Under the pieces are notes generated by a model that worked only from the letters and a program-made list of their open reading frames with translations, was not told where the DNA came from and did no database searches. Made by a program: the position numbers and the translations under genes. A stretch of 64,000 nt of DNA from Stratiolaelaps scimitus (Eukaryota; Arthropoda; Arachnida; Mesostigmata; Laelapidae), in contig JABWDB010000008.1 of the NCBI GenBank assembly GCA_019614645.1, forward strand, positions 1,302,001-1,366,000, read 5' to 3'. Positions 40,901 through 52,625 of this stretch are shown here, one piece after another; the first letter of the stretch is position 1, and every line of letters begins with the position of its first letter.

Positions 40901-41470
40901 CTCGAGAGAGAGGTAAGTGGTCGAAAATTTGACAAGTATTATTACCTCCATACATCCAATGGCACTCTTATAATTGTCCCCCATAGCAGGCATCATAGAC
41001 GGGTAATTTTTCCGGTGACGCCAATGACTCGTCATACACAACGAAACTCTGCCCGCGTCTCTTTCATTGACGTTAGCCGTTCTCAAAGCACCTCAACTGA
41101 CCCCAATCTCCAGTCGTATCACGACGCATTTCGTCAAGTTGAACCGTGAAGTTGTTTCTTCTCCGCTGCGCAAAAAGACAGCAACTAACACGCAGCCAGA
41201 TAGCAGTCTAGCCAGCCAAAGAAGACTTATCAAGACACACATGCATATATACACACACACACACAAGCGCACATACATACGTACGTGAAGAAACACGTCC
41301 ATTGTGTACAGTCAGTCCTCCAGTTACGCTGTTGCTAGGTAAATGCCTTCGGATCGCTGTAAGCTTCTCTCAAGTGTACACGCACCTACTCAGGCGCAAG
41401 AGGTCAGAGTCTAAACTTTGCTCACTCGGGAAGCGCAAAGCCTCAAGGGGAGGAAAAATCGTCTTGTAAG

Positions 41471-41472
<2 letters not shown>

Positions 41473-41502
<30 letters not shown>
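41473..41502. repeat. (TA)n microsatellite, last long one in the window
   Basis: TA run of about 30 bases; no TA run of this length is found to its right. Confidence 0.95.
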
Positions 41503-41504
<2 letters not shown>

Positions 41505-44500
41505 CATCATGAAACGAAATATTTTCCATTGTTCCTTAAGTCCTCTTTATTTAAATATAGATGGGGCTGGTTCAGCTAAATACGACATACAACGGACAGC
41601 TAGACGCCTGCCAGTACAAAGCCGGCTGAATCCAATAGAAACATGACCAGGCGCGGATGAAGCACCGGTCATGCTGAACGATGACGCTTAAGTCCTCCTG
41701 TCATGGCCGACGTCGAGGCTCAAAAATGCCCCACACTCGCTCCCTCTCTACCCATACCTCCTATGGTTAGCTAGTCTGGTCATAAAGAGGCCAGCCATTG
41801 ACGCGATCGCGTACCTACGCGGTATTTTGCACTCATGCGCCGTATGTGCGGGCTTAGTAGCTATTGTTGTTATTGTTGTAGCATTGAGCGCTCGTTTGTG
41901 CGGAGTAACTTCGCAGTATGGCGTCAGCGGTATCCACTCACGACCGGAGTCGACCAGAACTGCTCGACGGGAATAATGCGGGCGAAGGTAATCGCTACTC
42001 ACTGATGAGACGGTGGAAGTTCCACTTGAACAGTGGGTTTTACTTATCACAGACGACGGCACTGCATCAACTCGACATCATAAGCTAAAATGTACACTTA
42101 GTAAATCTAGAAAAAAGACGGCGAGAGTTCAACCGATGGCCGTCTGCTTCTTATCCAGATCAAAGTCCACGAGTTTTATAGACATATAAACGAATTAACT
42201 TTCGGGGACGCATCAACTTTATTTACAAAGTCACGATTGGACCCGCTTATTCAAAGGGTGTACCTCTTGCGACAAGGGAGCTCCCGACCCTAGGTAAGCC
42301 CGAAATGTTTGGCAGGAGCCATCATGTCGTGGTTTTTCTGGTTTCTCCTTTATGTTCTTACGCACTTCCGCCCTCAGGTCAGAATACAAAATACAGTAGG
42401 TTTTGCTCTATATTGAGCCTATCCCTACAAATCGGGCACATTGGAATTGCTGAATTTGGCCAACACATACATCCCTTGTGTGACGACTCATTGTACATTG
42501 AGTATGAAAGGCAAAACTGAGGTACAGCCACCAACTCGGCAACCTCCTCTATCAGCCTGTGGGCAAACATTGATCGATATTTGCCAACTGTCAGGGGTTT
42601 CGCCTGTCCGTTGTAACCCTTCACCAACTAACGGGCCAGCACAACCCACCTGCCTTTGATTGAGCCATTAGGATAAATGTTTTAAAACAATGTCACTAGC
42701 AACTGACAATGACAAATAGAATCGCACTTGATTCGCAGAGGACACGGACAGTTCATGTTCGTTAAAGCTGGAATACGGTGGACGGTTTACGTCATCGAAG
42801 ATCGGCTGCTTGGATAGACAATCACTGACAGAAAAACATATTCCGTACCACGTAATGCCCTCGACTATAGATTGATGCTTAATTCAGAATAGAATTTATC
42901 GAATATAGAAGATTGCAAACGCTTAAACGAAAGCTCGCATGTAAACAAGATTAAATACGTTAACATCTGTTCATCTATCGATCGGTGCAGAAATGAAAAA
43001 TGATTACTGCTCAAATGGAAATATCGAACTCTGCGAGCTTAGGTTTGAAACAGTGCGCTCAAATGCAAGAACCGAGAGGAAGAACGAGGGATGTGCCCTC
43101 TTTGACAGCGTGATGACGTTACCACGTAGCGAACTGTCACATGCACGAGTGAGCGAGAGCGCGCGAGACAGCACCCCCGGCCGTACAACGCGGTCAGTTC
43201 AAAGGTGACCGTATCGACGATGTGGGCCCACCACTTGACCGTTGGCCGACCCGACCGACCCCAAGATCCCGTACACCCTCTGGATAATAAGTTGCTCCCT
43301 CTGCGCTGTTGCTATAGCCGATTTCCTGCTTGACAGCAGCTAGCTTCGCGCCAGGCAAACGCTACCGATTTGCGCTTTGTTAATGCTGACATTGGCCCGC
43401 TTAGGCCAGTCGGACTCCACCCCAAAGGCGACAACAATCAATAGTAATGATGGCTCTGTCAGAGCACGGGAGGACAATGAGTGACACTGCTAGACGACTT
43501 GCGCTCGCTCTGCGCAGACACCACTGTTGCAGAAAGCAAACACGACGAGCCGACAATCGGATCGGGGTGCAAATGCTTCTTGCAATGAAAACAAGTGTAA
43601 TAGCTCAAGCTGTCTCGGTAGCGCGTAAGTAACAACTGTAACGACTTTTTGACAAACCCGAGTACTGGCGCGCACATTGTTGCCTACCACAATGATCACC
43701 AAACAAGCAGCAGTAGAACAACTCAGCGGCTGTGGGGAACGGGTAAACCTTCTAAAAATTCGATAGCTACACTTCTTGGAAACGATACACGGGTGTGATC
43801 GCTGAATGACGCTCACTCTGCGTACACAAGCGATAGAAACATACTCTCTTTGGGATACATCACAGACATGTGATAACAGTCACGAGACAAACAGCCCGAC
43901 TCGACTCGGTACCTATCGATGTAAACAATTAGTGAATTATTGAGATATAGCTTAATATCAACAGAGTAACTTGAGTGCGGAGAAGTACCCTGACATTTCC
44001 AGCGGGAGGTCTCATGAACGTTAGCGACGCTCTGTGATCACTAATTATACGCTAATCGAAAGGCATTGACCCGGGAAAGGTCCGAGAAAACCTGCCATCG
44101 TGACCTCTGTCTTACCGACATAAACGGGTCACGTTATGCTGAGCTTGGATTTTAGCTGTAGTGGCGCTTCGTATTTTCTTGTTTGTATGTCGTTATAAAG
44201 GAAAATAAATCTGTCAATGGGCCTATCTTCACTGCTCGCTGGTATCTGGCAACGAGGGAGCCTGCTGACTAAGAGCACATTCATACGATGTAGTACACAG
44301 GGAGCACCGCCAAACAACTACAAATACTGTGTTGAGCTGATCAAGTACAATAGATACTTTTCACAGAACGTCCTAACCAAACGCCGAGAATTGTTTAGTC
44401 AATTTAAGCGTTTTCGATAGGCTTCTTAATCGTCAATCGGGTGATAATCTGATCTGGTAACTTACTGGAAAGTAAATTAAAACTAAAAAAGTGACTATTG

Positions 44501-44929
44501 GTAATTCATTTTATTCTAAATAGATGCTATTTTATGTGGCCTCTTCTAAGTGTTATTTTAACAAATGTTATTTTATTAAACATTTTGTTTATTAAAATAA
44601 GATTTGTTTGCCATCTCGATATTATATGCACAGCAACTGTAAACTAACCACTAGCTTTAAGTATATAAAATGTAACAATAATTATAGCAAAAAAGGTACT
44701 CGAGAAAATCCACCTCTCGAATGATGTAACCGAACTTTTTGGGAATACGTGAAGCGTACCTTGGCGCAGCCAATCAGCTTATCTCTGTACACTTCACGTT
44801 TATTTAGTAATAGACAATTTCAGTAAATTACCAAATCCTAGTTAGATATCTATATCATCTTTTAAGGACGTTCATTACAACAGAACTCACTCGCTAGCGA
44901 CGTGACAGATAACCGAACGAAATTGCATT

Positions 44930-44983
44930 TTCAAAATTGCAGTTCCTTTAATAAACCAATAAACCTTTACCTTTACCGGTGGC
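44930..44983 (+). mobile_element. SINE-like element, family 2, 3' end only
   Basis: Reads GCAGTTCCTTTAATAAACCA ATAAA followed by CCTTTACCTTTACC, the terminal block of the family. Confidence 0.5.
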
Positions 44984-46374
44984 AACAGTACATATCGTGG
45001 GTACTGGATTGCGGGTGCGTCTAACTCGAGTCGAATTATCATTAAAGATCGATGTGGCAACTTGGCTATCTCCAATTAATTCGGAATACGAATGAACAGT
45101 TTAGGATCGTCCTGAGAGTATTTCGTTCGTTTTTTTACGTTTATTTACGCAGTTCACTGGATACTGTACGCATTATACTCACAGTTCTGATTAAACCAGG
45201 AACTTTGTGGTGTCTCTGTATTCCTCTAGGGACAGATCTACTAGTTTCAACGAAATGTTTCATAAATTCTTCCCAATGTATATATCCATCACATATGTAC
45301 AATGTATTGCGTGATGCTGCCACATATTGTGTGTGATTACATTGTGCATCTATCACATCATCTAAAATGGATGGTTAAATTTACGCAAACACAGACTCAG
45401 CCGTCAGCAGTGACACCGTCGAAAGTCCGTGGTTCTTCCAAATTCTGCCATATCGGTCAGCAATAATTGCCCTTGAGAAGCCCCGATCGTGTAGGAAAAT
45501 GATCTGCAATGTTTATTGTGTTCTTACAGCCTGTTCGCAGCTCGCTATTGAATAGCTCTTATCAAGAGGCCCCTGAACTTTCGCCTCCTCTTTTGTCAAA
45601 ACGGCGAACTCGATTTACCGCCAACAGGTGACTCTGCCAGCCTGTCAGAGCGTCAGCTGTAACCCTGCCTAACCTGAGAAACAAACGGACGCATTCATTC
45701 AGTTTCTACCGAACAGCTGACAATCAGCACTCTATACAGTAGGATGAAACGCTCATTATCGGAAAAGCAATTCCTCGAAATCGCCAGATGAGCCGTCCGC
45801 TTACCCGATTCAGGATTCTCGCCTGACGTCGTCCCGATAGGAGAGACTGCATCTCGAATTCAGGTCACTGCCTCGTCTCCACTAAATATTTGGAAACACA
45901 TTGGCGGAATACTTTTCTAGCGTGCATGCCACTAAGAGTATACTTCGCGAGCGCAGACATCACAAGTCAACACAAATGTTGCCGAATTAACACACATTGC
46001 GCCGTTGGCTTCAGCACTTCAGCTCACACTGCTCATAGACCAAACCCACAGCAAAAGCTAATCAGCTGAGTCAGTTTTCGTCTGCTCGTAGCAGGAGCGC
46101 CTGCGGCGGTGGCGGCGGCTCTAGACGCGATAGTAGCTGCTTTATTTTCGAGTGACGTCACACACCTGACCATCTGAGCTGCGAAAGGGCGCTCACGGGA
46201 GCGCTGCGTTGTTGTAATACGCGTTCGCCCTTCTGATGAATTGCAGTCGAGAATTGTTACTACTCGACTATGATGGGGGCTACTCTGACGACATCGAGGG
46301 GTGGCATCGAGGATAGCTTTATCCTGCTGAGATTTGCGCGAGGGGAACTGGTATAATGTGTGCACAAAACACAC

Positions 46375-46432
46375 GTATATTTATACATGTATATATACAC
46401 GTATATTTATACATGTATATATACACGTATGT
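46375..46432. repeat. 26-bp tandem repeat, about two copies
   Basis: ACACGTATATTTATACATGT followed by ATATAT repeats twice, with a partial third copy. Confidence 0.75.
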
Positions 46433-47611
46433 CTTATACATGTTGCGTGATCCATTGTGCTATAGCAGTTGTGCAATAAACAGTTTTCGATTATAGCAAT
46501 TGTCTATAAGTACATGCTATGACAGATTATTTGCGTGTGGGAGTGTGACAGCGTTTATAGATGTTGTGTATGTCTTGTCTATCCGAATTTACTTCTGAGC
46601 TTTCCGGTGGCCGATTCTTCAGGTGGGCGCACTATATCTTGATTTATATATCACATACGATTCTCCTTATTATGATTACGGTAGTACGAAGCATGGTGAT
46701 CCCCACATCCGGCGAGTTCCCACAGGTCATCCTTTGCACGATAAATGCAGCTAACGCTACATTCGTTAGGTGTCATGTCTGTCTAGGTGTCTGCGGAAGT
46801 GACCCTAGAATAGATTGTTGATGTCTTAGGGGCTGGAAGCCAGTCACAGATGAAAGTCCATCATTTAGACAAAGCTTGTTTTCAGTGACGGCTGGCTCCC
46901 AGCCCTCCTCGCACCAGACATTTATCGGTACTTCTCCGTAAAACTTCGCCGATAAACCTGACATACGTGATCTATTTACTCAAAAGGTGTCCCTACGTAC
47001 AGCCATCATCTATCAAAGCGAGTTAAAGTCCGCCTGGGTCCCACCACTCGAACGACGAAACCTCTAGATACAAGGCTCACGGAAATTCCGAACTGCACCG
47101 AAAATTTCTAAATATGTGGTCTTCGGCATCATAAACGATGTGCTAGGAACGGTTGTTCACAAACGAGAGTAACCAAATTAGCTCAAGTCCAAGATGGTTA
47201 TCATGAGTAGCAAACTGAGTTGTCACCGCTTCGCTCTTATGAACCTTCATATGTGGGAGAGCACACATTTACACCAAAATATGTATTGGCTTTCTTAGAA
47301 GTTTTGATGATACTGTTTCCAAATCTTGAACGTTGCACGTGCTTCAGGTCAGAGACCAAAGTTCAAATCGGATCTCAGGATCTGGCCCTGCTGACTCCTG
47401 ATCGGATACGAGTTCTTCATGTCGTTCTTGATTTTGAGGGGCTGATCTAATTTCTAGAAAAATAGACGAGTTTGTAGCAGATTCAGTCTAATTCCTTATT
47501 GAGGCATTAATTAGAGTTCTTCTCTCGCCATTCGCATTTCTCTCGCGCTTTTTAGTTTCGCTCAATAAGCTCTCCTCTCACAGCAGGTGGCTGTTTCAGA
47601 GGTGTTGTCTG

Positions 47612-47618
47612 TATAAAA
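47612..47618 (+). promoter_or_regulatory. TATA box, paralog 1
   Basis: TATAAAA inside the block GTTGTCTGTATAAAAAGGCT conserved before all four array genes. An initiator-like TCACTATTC lies about 30 bp downstream, giving a short 5' UTR of roughly 50 bp. Confidence 0.8.
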
Positions 47619-47693
47619 AGGCTAGGTTCACTTCCGAAATCACTATTCATTTTGTGATCCTGATACTCATCGTAGATCCTCTACAAACACAAG

Positions 47694-48350
47694 ATGCAGC
47701 GTATGGTAATCATCGTGTTCGTTTTGGCCATTGGCCTTTGCGTTCAAGGCGTGCCAGTCCAGTATGGACATGGCCCGAACAGTTCACATGAGAGCGGATC
47801 GAGCTACGATCGCGGTTACAACCAAAGCTCGAGCTCCAGCACTGGCCACAGCAGTGGCTCAAGCTACAGCACTGGTTATAGACAAGGCCCATATGGAGGC
47901 AACAACCAGGTCTACGATGAAGGCTCTAGCTATAACACAGGCTATGACAACAGTTCGAGTCAAAGTAGTGGCTATGATCGAGGTTCGAGCTACGAACGCA
48001 ACTTTGGCCACGGTGGACAACGCCAGAGACCCTACTATCAGGATGGAAACAGGCAGGGATCCAACAACTACGATGGAAATAACCAGAGACCCTACTATCA
48101 GGATGGAAACAGGCAGGGATCCAACACCTACGATGAACAACGCCAGAGACCCTACTACCAGGATGGAAATAGGCAAGGATCCAACAACTACGATGGAAAT
48201 AACCAGAGACCCTACTATCAGGATGGAAACAGGCAGGGGTCCAACACCTACGATGAACAACGCCAAAGACCCTACTACCAGGATGGAAACAGGCAGGGAT
48301 CCAACAACTACGATGGAAATAGCCAGAGACCCTACTACCACAATTATTAA
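47694..48350 (+). CDS. Secreted Tyr/Asn/Gln-rich repeat protein, paralog 1
   Basis: Single-exon ORF of 218 residues. It begins with a clear signal peptide (MQRMVIIVFVLAIGLCVQG, likely cut near residue 19). Residues about 25-100 are Ser/Gly/Tyr-rich with recurrent SSSY and GY steps. From about 48020 to 48340 the DNA is a 60-bp tandem array encoding about five 20-residue units built on RPYYQDGNRQGSN followed alternately by NYDGN or TYDEQR. There is no cysteine after the signal peptide. I do not recognise the family. Composition (many Tyr beside Gln and Gly, no Cys) resembles secreted structural, silk-like or adhesive proteins, which is inference. A TATA box lies 82 bp upstream and AATAAA 344 bp downstream. 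Sequence after the TAA remains open for 35 more codons and is homologous to the tail of paralog 3. Confidence 0.87.
   Translation: MQRMVIIVFVLAIGLCVQGVPVQYGHGPNSSHESGSSYDRGYNQSSSSSTGHSSGSSYSTGYRQGPYGGNNQVYDEGSSYNTGYDNSSSQSSGYDRGSSYERNFGHGGQRQRPYYQDGNRQGSNNYDGNNQRPYYQDGNRQGSNTYDEQRQRPYYQDGNRQGSNNYDGNNQRPYYQDGNRQGSNTYDEQRQRPYYQDGNRQGSNNYDGNSQRPYYHNY
48020..48340 (+). repeat. 60-bp coding tandem repeat, paralog 1
   Basis: About five units of a 60-bp period (visible as near-identical consecutive 60-base blocks), alternating two unit types ending NYDGN or TYDEQR. Confidence 0.9.
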
Positions 48351-48458
48351 GACCACACTGGAGGAAACTATCAGAGATTTGATAGCAACCAGGGGACCAC
48401 GAATCAACCAAGAATAATTGCCACGGTCCGCCATACCCCTGGAAGTGGCAGCGAGTAG
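48351..48458 (+). pseudogene. In-frame coding-like tail after the stop of paralog 1
   Basis: Thirty-five sense codons follow the TAA before TAG. They begin DHTGGNYQRFDSNQGTTNQ and align with the post-stop sequence of paralog 4, with an internal deletion of about 55 bp. Probably a relic of a longer ancestral C-terminus. Confidence 0.5.
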
Positions 48459-48693
48459 CTACTCATACGCTTCAATAGAATTCAGTTCAAATATATTTTC
48501 CTCTAGCAGAGTATGATAGTTCAACTTCAACTCAGTCATCCAGTAGTGTATATATGTAATCTTACTTCTCATCTACTTCGCTCGTTTTCTTTAACACTAC
48601 ATAAGAGTTGAAAACAATCGACTTCCTCCATGGAGAAGTAAAACACTAGTAAAATTAAGAGTTTGTGGTTTACGTTTGTGGTTTATACTAAAA

Positions 48694-48699
48694 TAAAGG
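48694..48699 (+). promoter_or_regulatory. Poly(A) signal, paralog 1
   Basis: AATAAA in the conserved 3' block TACTAAAATAAAGGGAAATC, shared by the array genes. Confidence 0.6.
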
Positions 48700-49890
48700 G
48701 AAATCCAATACTGTCATTTCAATGTACTTATTTATTGCGACATGTATTTATAATTATTAATAATTCTCGACAGCCATCCTATTATTGTGGTTGATTATTC
48801 CATAGATGACCGAAAGTGCCTATGGCTGGTCAGATGCATACCCTTGATTGATGAATCCTTTGACTGTGTTAGCATGGAACTAGACCCCAGAGTTCATCCC
48901 TAGCGTTAATTCTCAGATACATGACAAAAAGCTAGCCTCACAACACCTTGTATATCAAAACAACTAACCAGAACCTACAGAGACACAGAATCGGAAGCCA
49001 ATAACGTACTCTCAACGAATCGCACTATCTTGCATGTCAATTCCCGACGATCAACACACCACACGTCAGTAAACTACGCAAGGCTATCGCGCACATCTGA
49101 CAGACGACGTACGCAAGAGCCTACGCGCCTAATTCCAAATCAGAAAATACTCAAGGCACCGTACAGATCGATACGGCGCGAGAGACCGCCCTCATGTCCC
49201 ATGTCCCATTTAAAAAGTATGTTCCTTTGCTGGACAATGCTCTTCTATGCTTGCCCGTATGAAGGGCCTCGACCAGAGAAGTGAGGTTGTGCTCAACAAT
49301 ACGATACAAATTCACCTTTATTATTAAAGCAAGGAGGTTAAGGTAAAAGTTTTATTGGCTTATTAAAGGAACTGCAATTTTGCAATGCTTAAGACCTCTT
49401 GTATGTCAAGCTGCGGGGCTCGAACCTGTGGCCTCTGGCCTTTTACCTTTTGAGGGCATGATAATATTATTGGACAGTAAGTTGCTTACAGAACGAGGCC
49501 TGGTAACAGGGGGCCTGGGGCACCAGGCCACTGTCGGCGTCCCCCAGGATTCGTTATAACGGCTGGGGTACGGGTTGGCCGATCTCGTAGGTGATGTAGT
49601 GATGGTCGGAGTGACTGTCTAAGTCGTCGTGAATCGTCCACTCAGAGATGCCGGTCACTACGTCCTCCGAGGCAAAGGTAAATTTAGCTCTGGCAGATTG
49701 CTGTAGGTGGGTTCTAGTGAATGTTGTGCGTGAGGAGTTTACCAAGAGCAGTCCCATTTGCTTAGCGAAATTTACAAGGACCTGCTCTTAGTTGGTCTTT
49801 TTTTTATATGCCCTATCGTCTTTCAGAGTAATTTCTGGGAGACAGAATGTTGCCCCAACTTGGCTTTTTTCATATTTATTTACCCTTTAT
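48700..49890. other. Spacer between array paralogs 1 and 2
   Basis: Contains a 120-bp block (about 48775-48895) repeated after every paralog, and the inverted SINE at 49333-49445. No gene seen. Confidence 0.6.
49333..49445 (-). mobile_element. SINE-like element, family 2, inverted copy between paralogs 1 and 2
   Basis: The reverse complement gives GGCCAGAGGCCACAGGTTCG with B box GGTTCGAGCCCC, then GTCTTAAGCATTGCAAAATT and GCAGTTCCTTTAATAAGCCA, the full block order of the family. Confidence 0.6.
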
Positions 49891-50370
49891 ATTATGAAGG
49901 CTGAAACCTCTGAGCGACAATACTGCAGCAATATGGATGTGAGGCGGCGGGGCGAGTAATGTTCACGCTAGTCATACGTAACGTAACATCGACGTCGCTT
50001 CGTCCAACCCTAACGTCAAGGTTACATATACCAAAATGTGTATTGGCTTTTTCAGCCGCCTTTGATGATGCTGTTTCAAATGGTTGTACGTTCCAATGTG
50101 CTCTAGGTCAGAGTCCAAAGTTCATATTGGATCTCAGAATATGGCCTTGCTGACTCTTGCTCGGATACAAGTTCTTCATGACGCTCTTGAATTTGAGGGG
50201 TTGATCTAATTTCTAGAAAAAAAGACAAGTTTGTAGCAGATTCAGTCTAATTCCTTAATGAGGTCTTAATTAGAGTTCTTCTGTCGTCATTTGCATTTCT
50301 CTCGCCCTTTTTAGTTTCGTTCAATAAGCTCTCCTCTCACAGCAGGTGGCTGTTTCAGAGGTGTTGTCTG

Positions 50371-50377
50371 TATAAAA
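50371..50377 (+). promoter_or_regulatory. TATA box, paralog 2
   Basis: Same conserved block as paralog 1, 82 bp before the ATG; the initiator-like TCACTATTC is also preserved. Confidence 0.8.
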
Positions 50378-50452
50378 AGGCTCAGTTCACTTTCGAAATC
50401 ACTATTCATTTTGCGATCCTGATACTCATCGTAGGTCCTCTACAAACACAGG

Positions 50453-51109
50453 ATGCAGCGCATGGTTATCATCGTGTTTGTTTTGGCGATTGGCCTTTGC
50501 GTTCAAGGCGTGCCAGTCCAGTATGGACATGGCCCGAACAGTTCACATGAGAGCGGATCGAGCTACGATCGCGGTTACAACCAAAGCTCGAGCTCCAGCA
50601 CTGGCCACAGCAGTGGCTCAAGCTACAGCACTAGTTATGGACAAGGCCCATACGGAGGCAATAACCAGGTCTACGATGAAGGCTCTAGCTATGACAGGGG
50701 CTATGACAACAGTTCGAGTCAAAGTAGTGGCTATGATCGAGGTTCGAACTACGAACGCATTTTTGGCCACGGTGGACAACGCCAGGGACCCTACGATCAG
50801 GATGGAAACAGGCAGGGATCCAACAACTACGATGGAAATAGCCAGAGACCCTACTATCAGGATGGAAACAGGCAGGGATCCAACACCTACGATGAGCAAC
50901 GCCAAAGACCCTACTACCAGGATGGAAACAGGCAGGGATCCAACAACTACGATGGAAATAACCAGAGACCCTACTACCAGGGTGGAAACAGGCAGGGATC
51001 CAACAACTACGATGAACAACGCCAGAGACCCTACTACCAGGATGGAAACAGGCAGGGATCCAACAACTACGATGGAAATAGCCAGAGACCCTACTACCAC
51101 AATAATTAA
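50453..51109 (+). CDS. Secreted Tyr/Asn/Gln-rich repeat protein, paralog 2
   Basis: Single-exon ORF of 218 residues, the same length as paralog 1 and nearly identical to it through the first 100 residues. The signal peptide is unchanged. The Ser/Tyr region differs at scattered sites (SYGQGPYGGNNQ, SSYDRGYDNSS, NYERIFGHGG). The 60-bp repeat array spans about 50780-51100 with about five units and carries private changes such as PYDQDGNRQ and PYYQGGNRQ. The start-to-start distance from paralog 1 is 2759 bp, and the flanks are also duplicated, so this is a segmental tandem duplication. Its function is unknown and the reasoning is as for paralog 1. The post-stop tail is homologous to that of paralog 4 but is broken at its second codon (TAG). 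Confidence 0.87.
   Translation: MQRMVIIVFVLAIGLCVQGVPVQYGHGPNSSHESGSSYDRGYNQSSSSSTGHSSGSSYSTSYGQGPYGGNNQVYDEGSSYDRGYDNSSSQSSGYDRGSNYERIFGHGGQRQGPYDQDGNRQGSNNYDGNSQRPYYQDGNRQGSNTYDEQRQRPYYQDGNRQGSNNYDGNNQRPYYQGGNRQGSNNYDEQRQRPYYQDGNRQGSNNYDGNSQRPYYHNN
50780..51100 (+). repeat. 60-bp coding tandem repeat, paralog 2
   Basis: Same 60-bp unit and alternation as in paralog 1, again about five units. Confidence 0.9.
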
Positions 51110-51280
51110 GACTAGGCTGGACGAAACTATCAGAGATATGATAGCAACCAGGGTAACCACGAAGGCTCAAACGAGGACCATGGCCACAACCGAGGCCCAC
51201 AGGACAGTACTGACTGCGACCAAGGGTAATTTGACTGAGACCGTGGCCCGCCATACCTCTGGAAGTTGCATCGAGTAGCT
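51110..51280 (+). pseudogene. Coding-like tail after the stop of paralog 2
   Basis: Homologous to the tails of paralogs 1 and 4 (GRNYQRYDSNQGNHEGSNED, then HGHNRGPQDSTD) but with TAG at the second codon and TAA near the end. It aligns with the translated C-terminus of paralog 3. Confidence 0.5.
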
Positions 51281-51639
51281 AAGCATACGCCTCAATAGAA
51301 TTCAATTCAAATATTTTTCCCCAACCCAAGTATGATAGTTCTGGGCTTCAACTTCAACTCAGTCATCCAACGGTGTATGTATGTGATCTGAGTTCTCATC
51401 TACTTCGCTTGTTTTCTTTAACACTACAAAAGACTTGAAAACAATAGACTTCCTACATGAAGAAGTAAAACGCTAGAAAATATAAGGGTAAAAGCCAGCA
51501 TATAATCTGGCTGACATCTACAGAAGTCAAAATTTCACGGCTCGTAAATTAATTGACTAACTAACTGTACTGCAACTATACCTGGTCATGGACCGTATGA
51601 TTCTGTGAAGATTTTAGATGCGTTTGTGGTCTATGACAA

Positions 51640-51645
51640 AATAAA
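51640..51645 (+). promoter_or_regulatory. Poly(A) signal, paralog 2
   Basis: AATAAA in GACAAAATAAAGGAAAATGC, homologous to the paralog 1 and 4 sites. Confidence 0.6.
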
Positions 51646-52029
51646 GGAAAATGCAATACCTTCCCATGTCGATGTACTTATTAATTGTGATGAGCATGTA
51701 TTTATAAATATCAATAATTCTCGACAGCCTTCCTATTATTGTGCTTGACTATGCCATAGATGACCGAAAGTGTCCATGGCTGGCCAGATGCATACCCTTG
51801 ATTGAGGAATCCTTTGACTGTGTTAGCGTGGGAACTGGACCCCAGAGTTAAATTGAAAGCTCTTTAGGAAGGAACTTGCACGTATGAGACGCATGTATGT
51901 TCGAAAATCCCTTCCATACGATTACCTCGGATCATTCAAAGTAAGAATTCCTGCACCATTGAAATGAGGTGCTCAAACGAATTAATATGAGGGATTAAGA
52001 TACAAATGATAGAAGAGGGGCCAAAGTAT

Positions 52030-52165
52030 CTACAGAACATTTGTGGGACATGGATCATCAAGTGGTTTTCAAGGAAATCTTCAATTTCGCAAAGGAAATC
52101 GATATCGATCTAGTCGAGCTCGTCATAGGATGTTGGTCTAGGTTCCCTAACAATAGTAGTAGATA
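52030..52165 (+). pseudogene. Duplicated exon-like relic downstream of paralog 2
   Basis: One frame reads VSTEHLWDMDHQVVFKEIF then NFAKEIDIDLVELVIGCW. Related sequences lie at 58150-58260 and 61390-61548, each preceded about 100 bp upstream by a shared GTAAGAATTCC block that looks like a splice donor. Identity of the source gene unknown. Confidence 0.4.
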
Positions 52166-52625
52166 ATTTCCTTCTGCAATTTTATACTAGTTCAACAAGT
52201 TCCCTGAGTTGACGGCATTCGAATTCAAATGGTGGTTGATTAACAGAGCTGTAGTTGTAAAACACTTAAGTTCTTGCAAAAATGTTAGTCAATATATTAA
52301 ACAGCGTATAGTAACACTAAAGGTAAATCCATTTAAAGGGGTCTTATGAACCAATGCCGAAAGCAATACTGTGGACGTTAAATATTGAAATTTATCAAGA
52401 TTGTTAATTCCCCCTACTTTTCCTTTCTAACTACAATACTACTACCCGTTCAAAGCAATTTTCCTGCTTTATCCCAAGCCAGACTGTGGCTGTGACCTTG
52501 CCTCTCTTCTGAGGTATAGAGGGGCTTTTGCTGTTGAATAGAGACTCCCCCTCTCCTATTCTAGTATTCCGTATATACCTCGAGACTTGCACCTAGCTGT
52601 TGTTATCATCATGTGAAATTTTATA

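Larger units (their letters stand above)
26860..47200. other. 20-kb region without an assigned gene
   Basis: Mostly non-coding in appearance: short ORFs in all frames, TA and AAT microsatellites, one full SINE (33640-33905). The CpG-rich part at about 30420-32500 differs from its surroundings and may be a promoter or first-exon island. Two possible exons are listed separately (30606-30830, 37680-37947). Confidence 0.5.

Noticed and set aside
42379..42627. RING-finger-like CPICRDRL on the minus strand
   Set aside because: Only one CxxC pair is present and the rest of a RING (His and later Cys pairs) is absent.
46815..46915. Imperfect inverted repeat (GGCTGGAAGCCAGTCAC / GTGACGGCTGGCTCCCAGCC)
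   Set aside because: Several mismatches, no flanking target duplication and no second copy seen; not enough for a MITE call.
47731..48417. 228-codon ORF in a second frame of paralog 1, and the similar 266-codon ORF at 50478-51278
   Set aside because: Alternative-frame shadows of the 60-bp repeat; no leader or independent start context.
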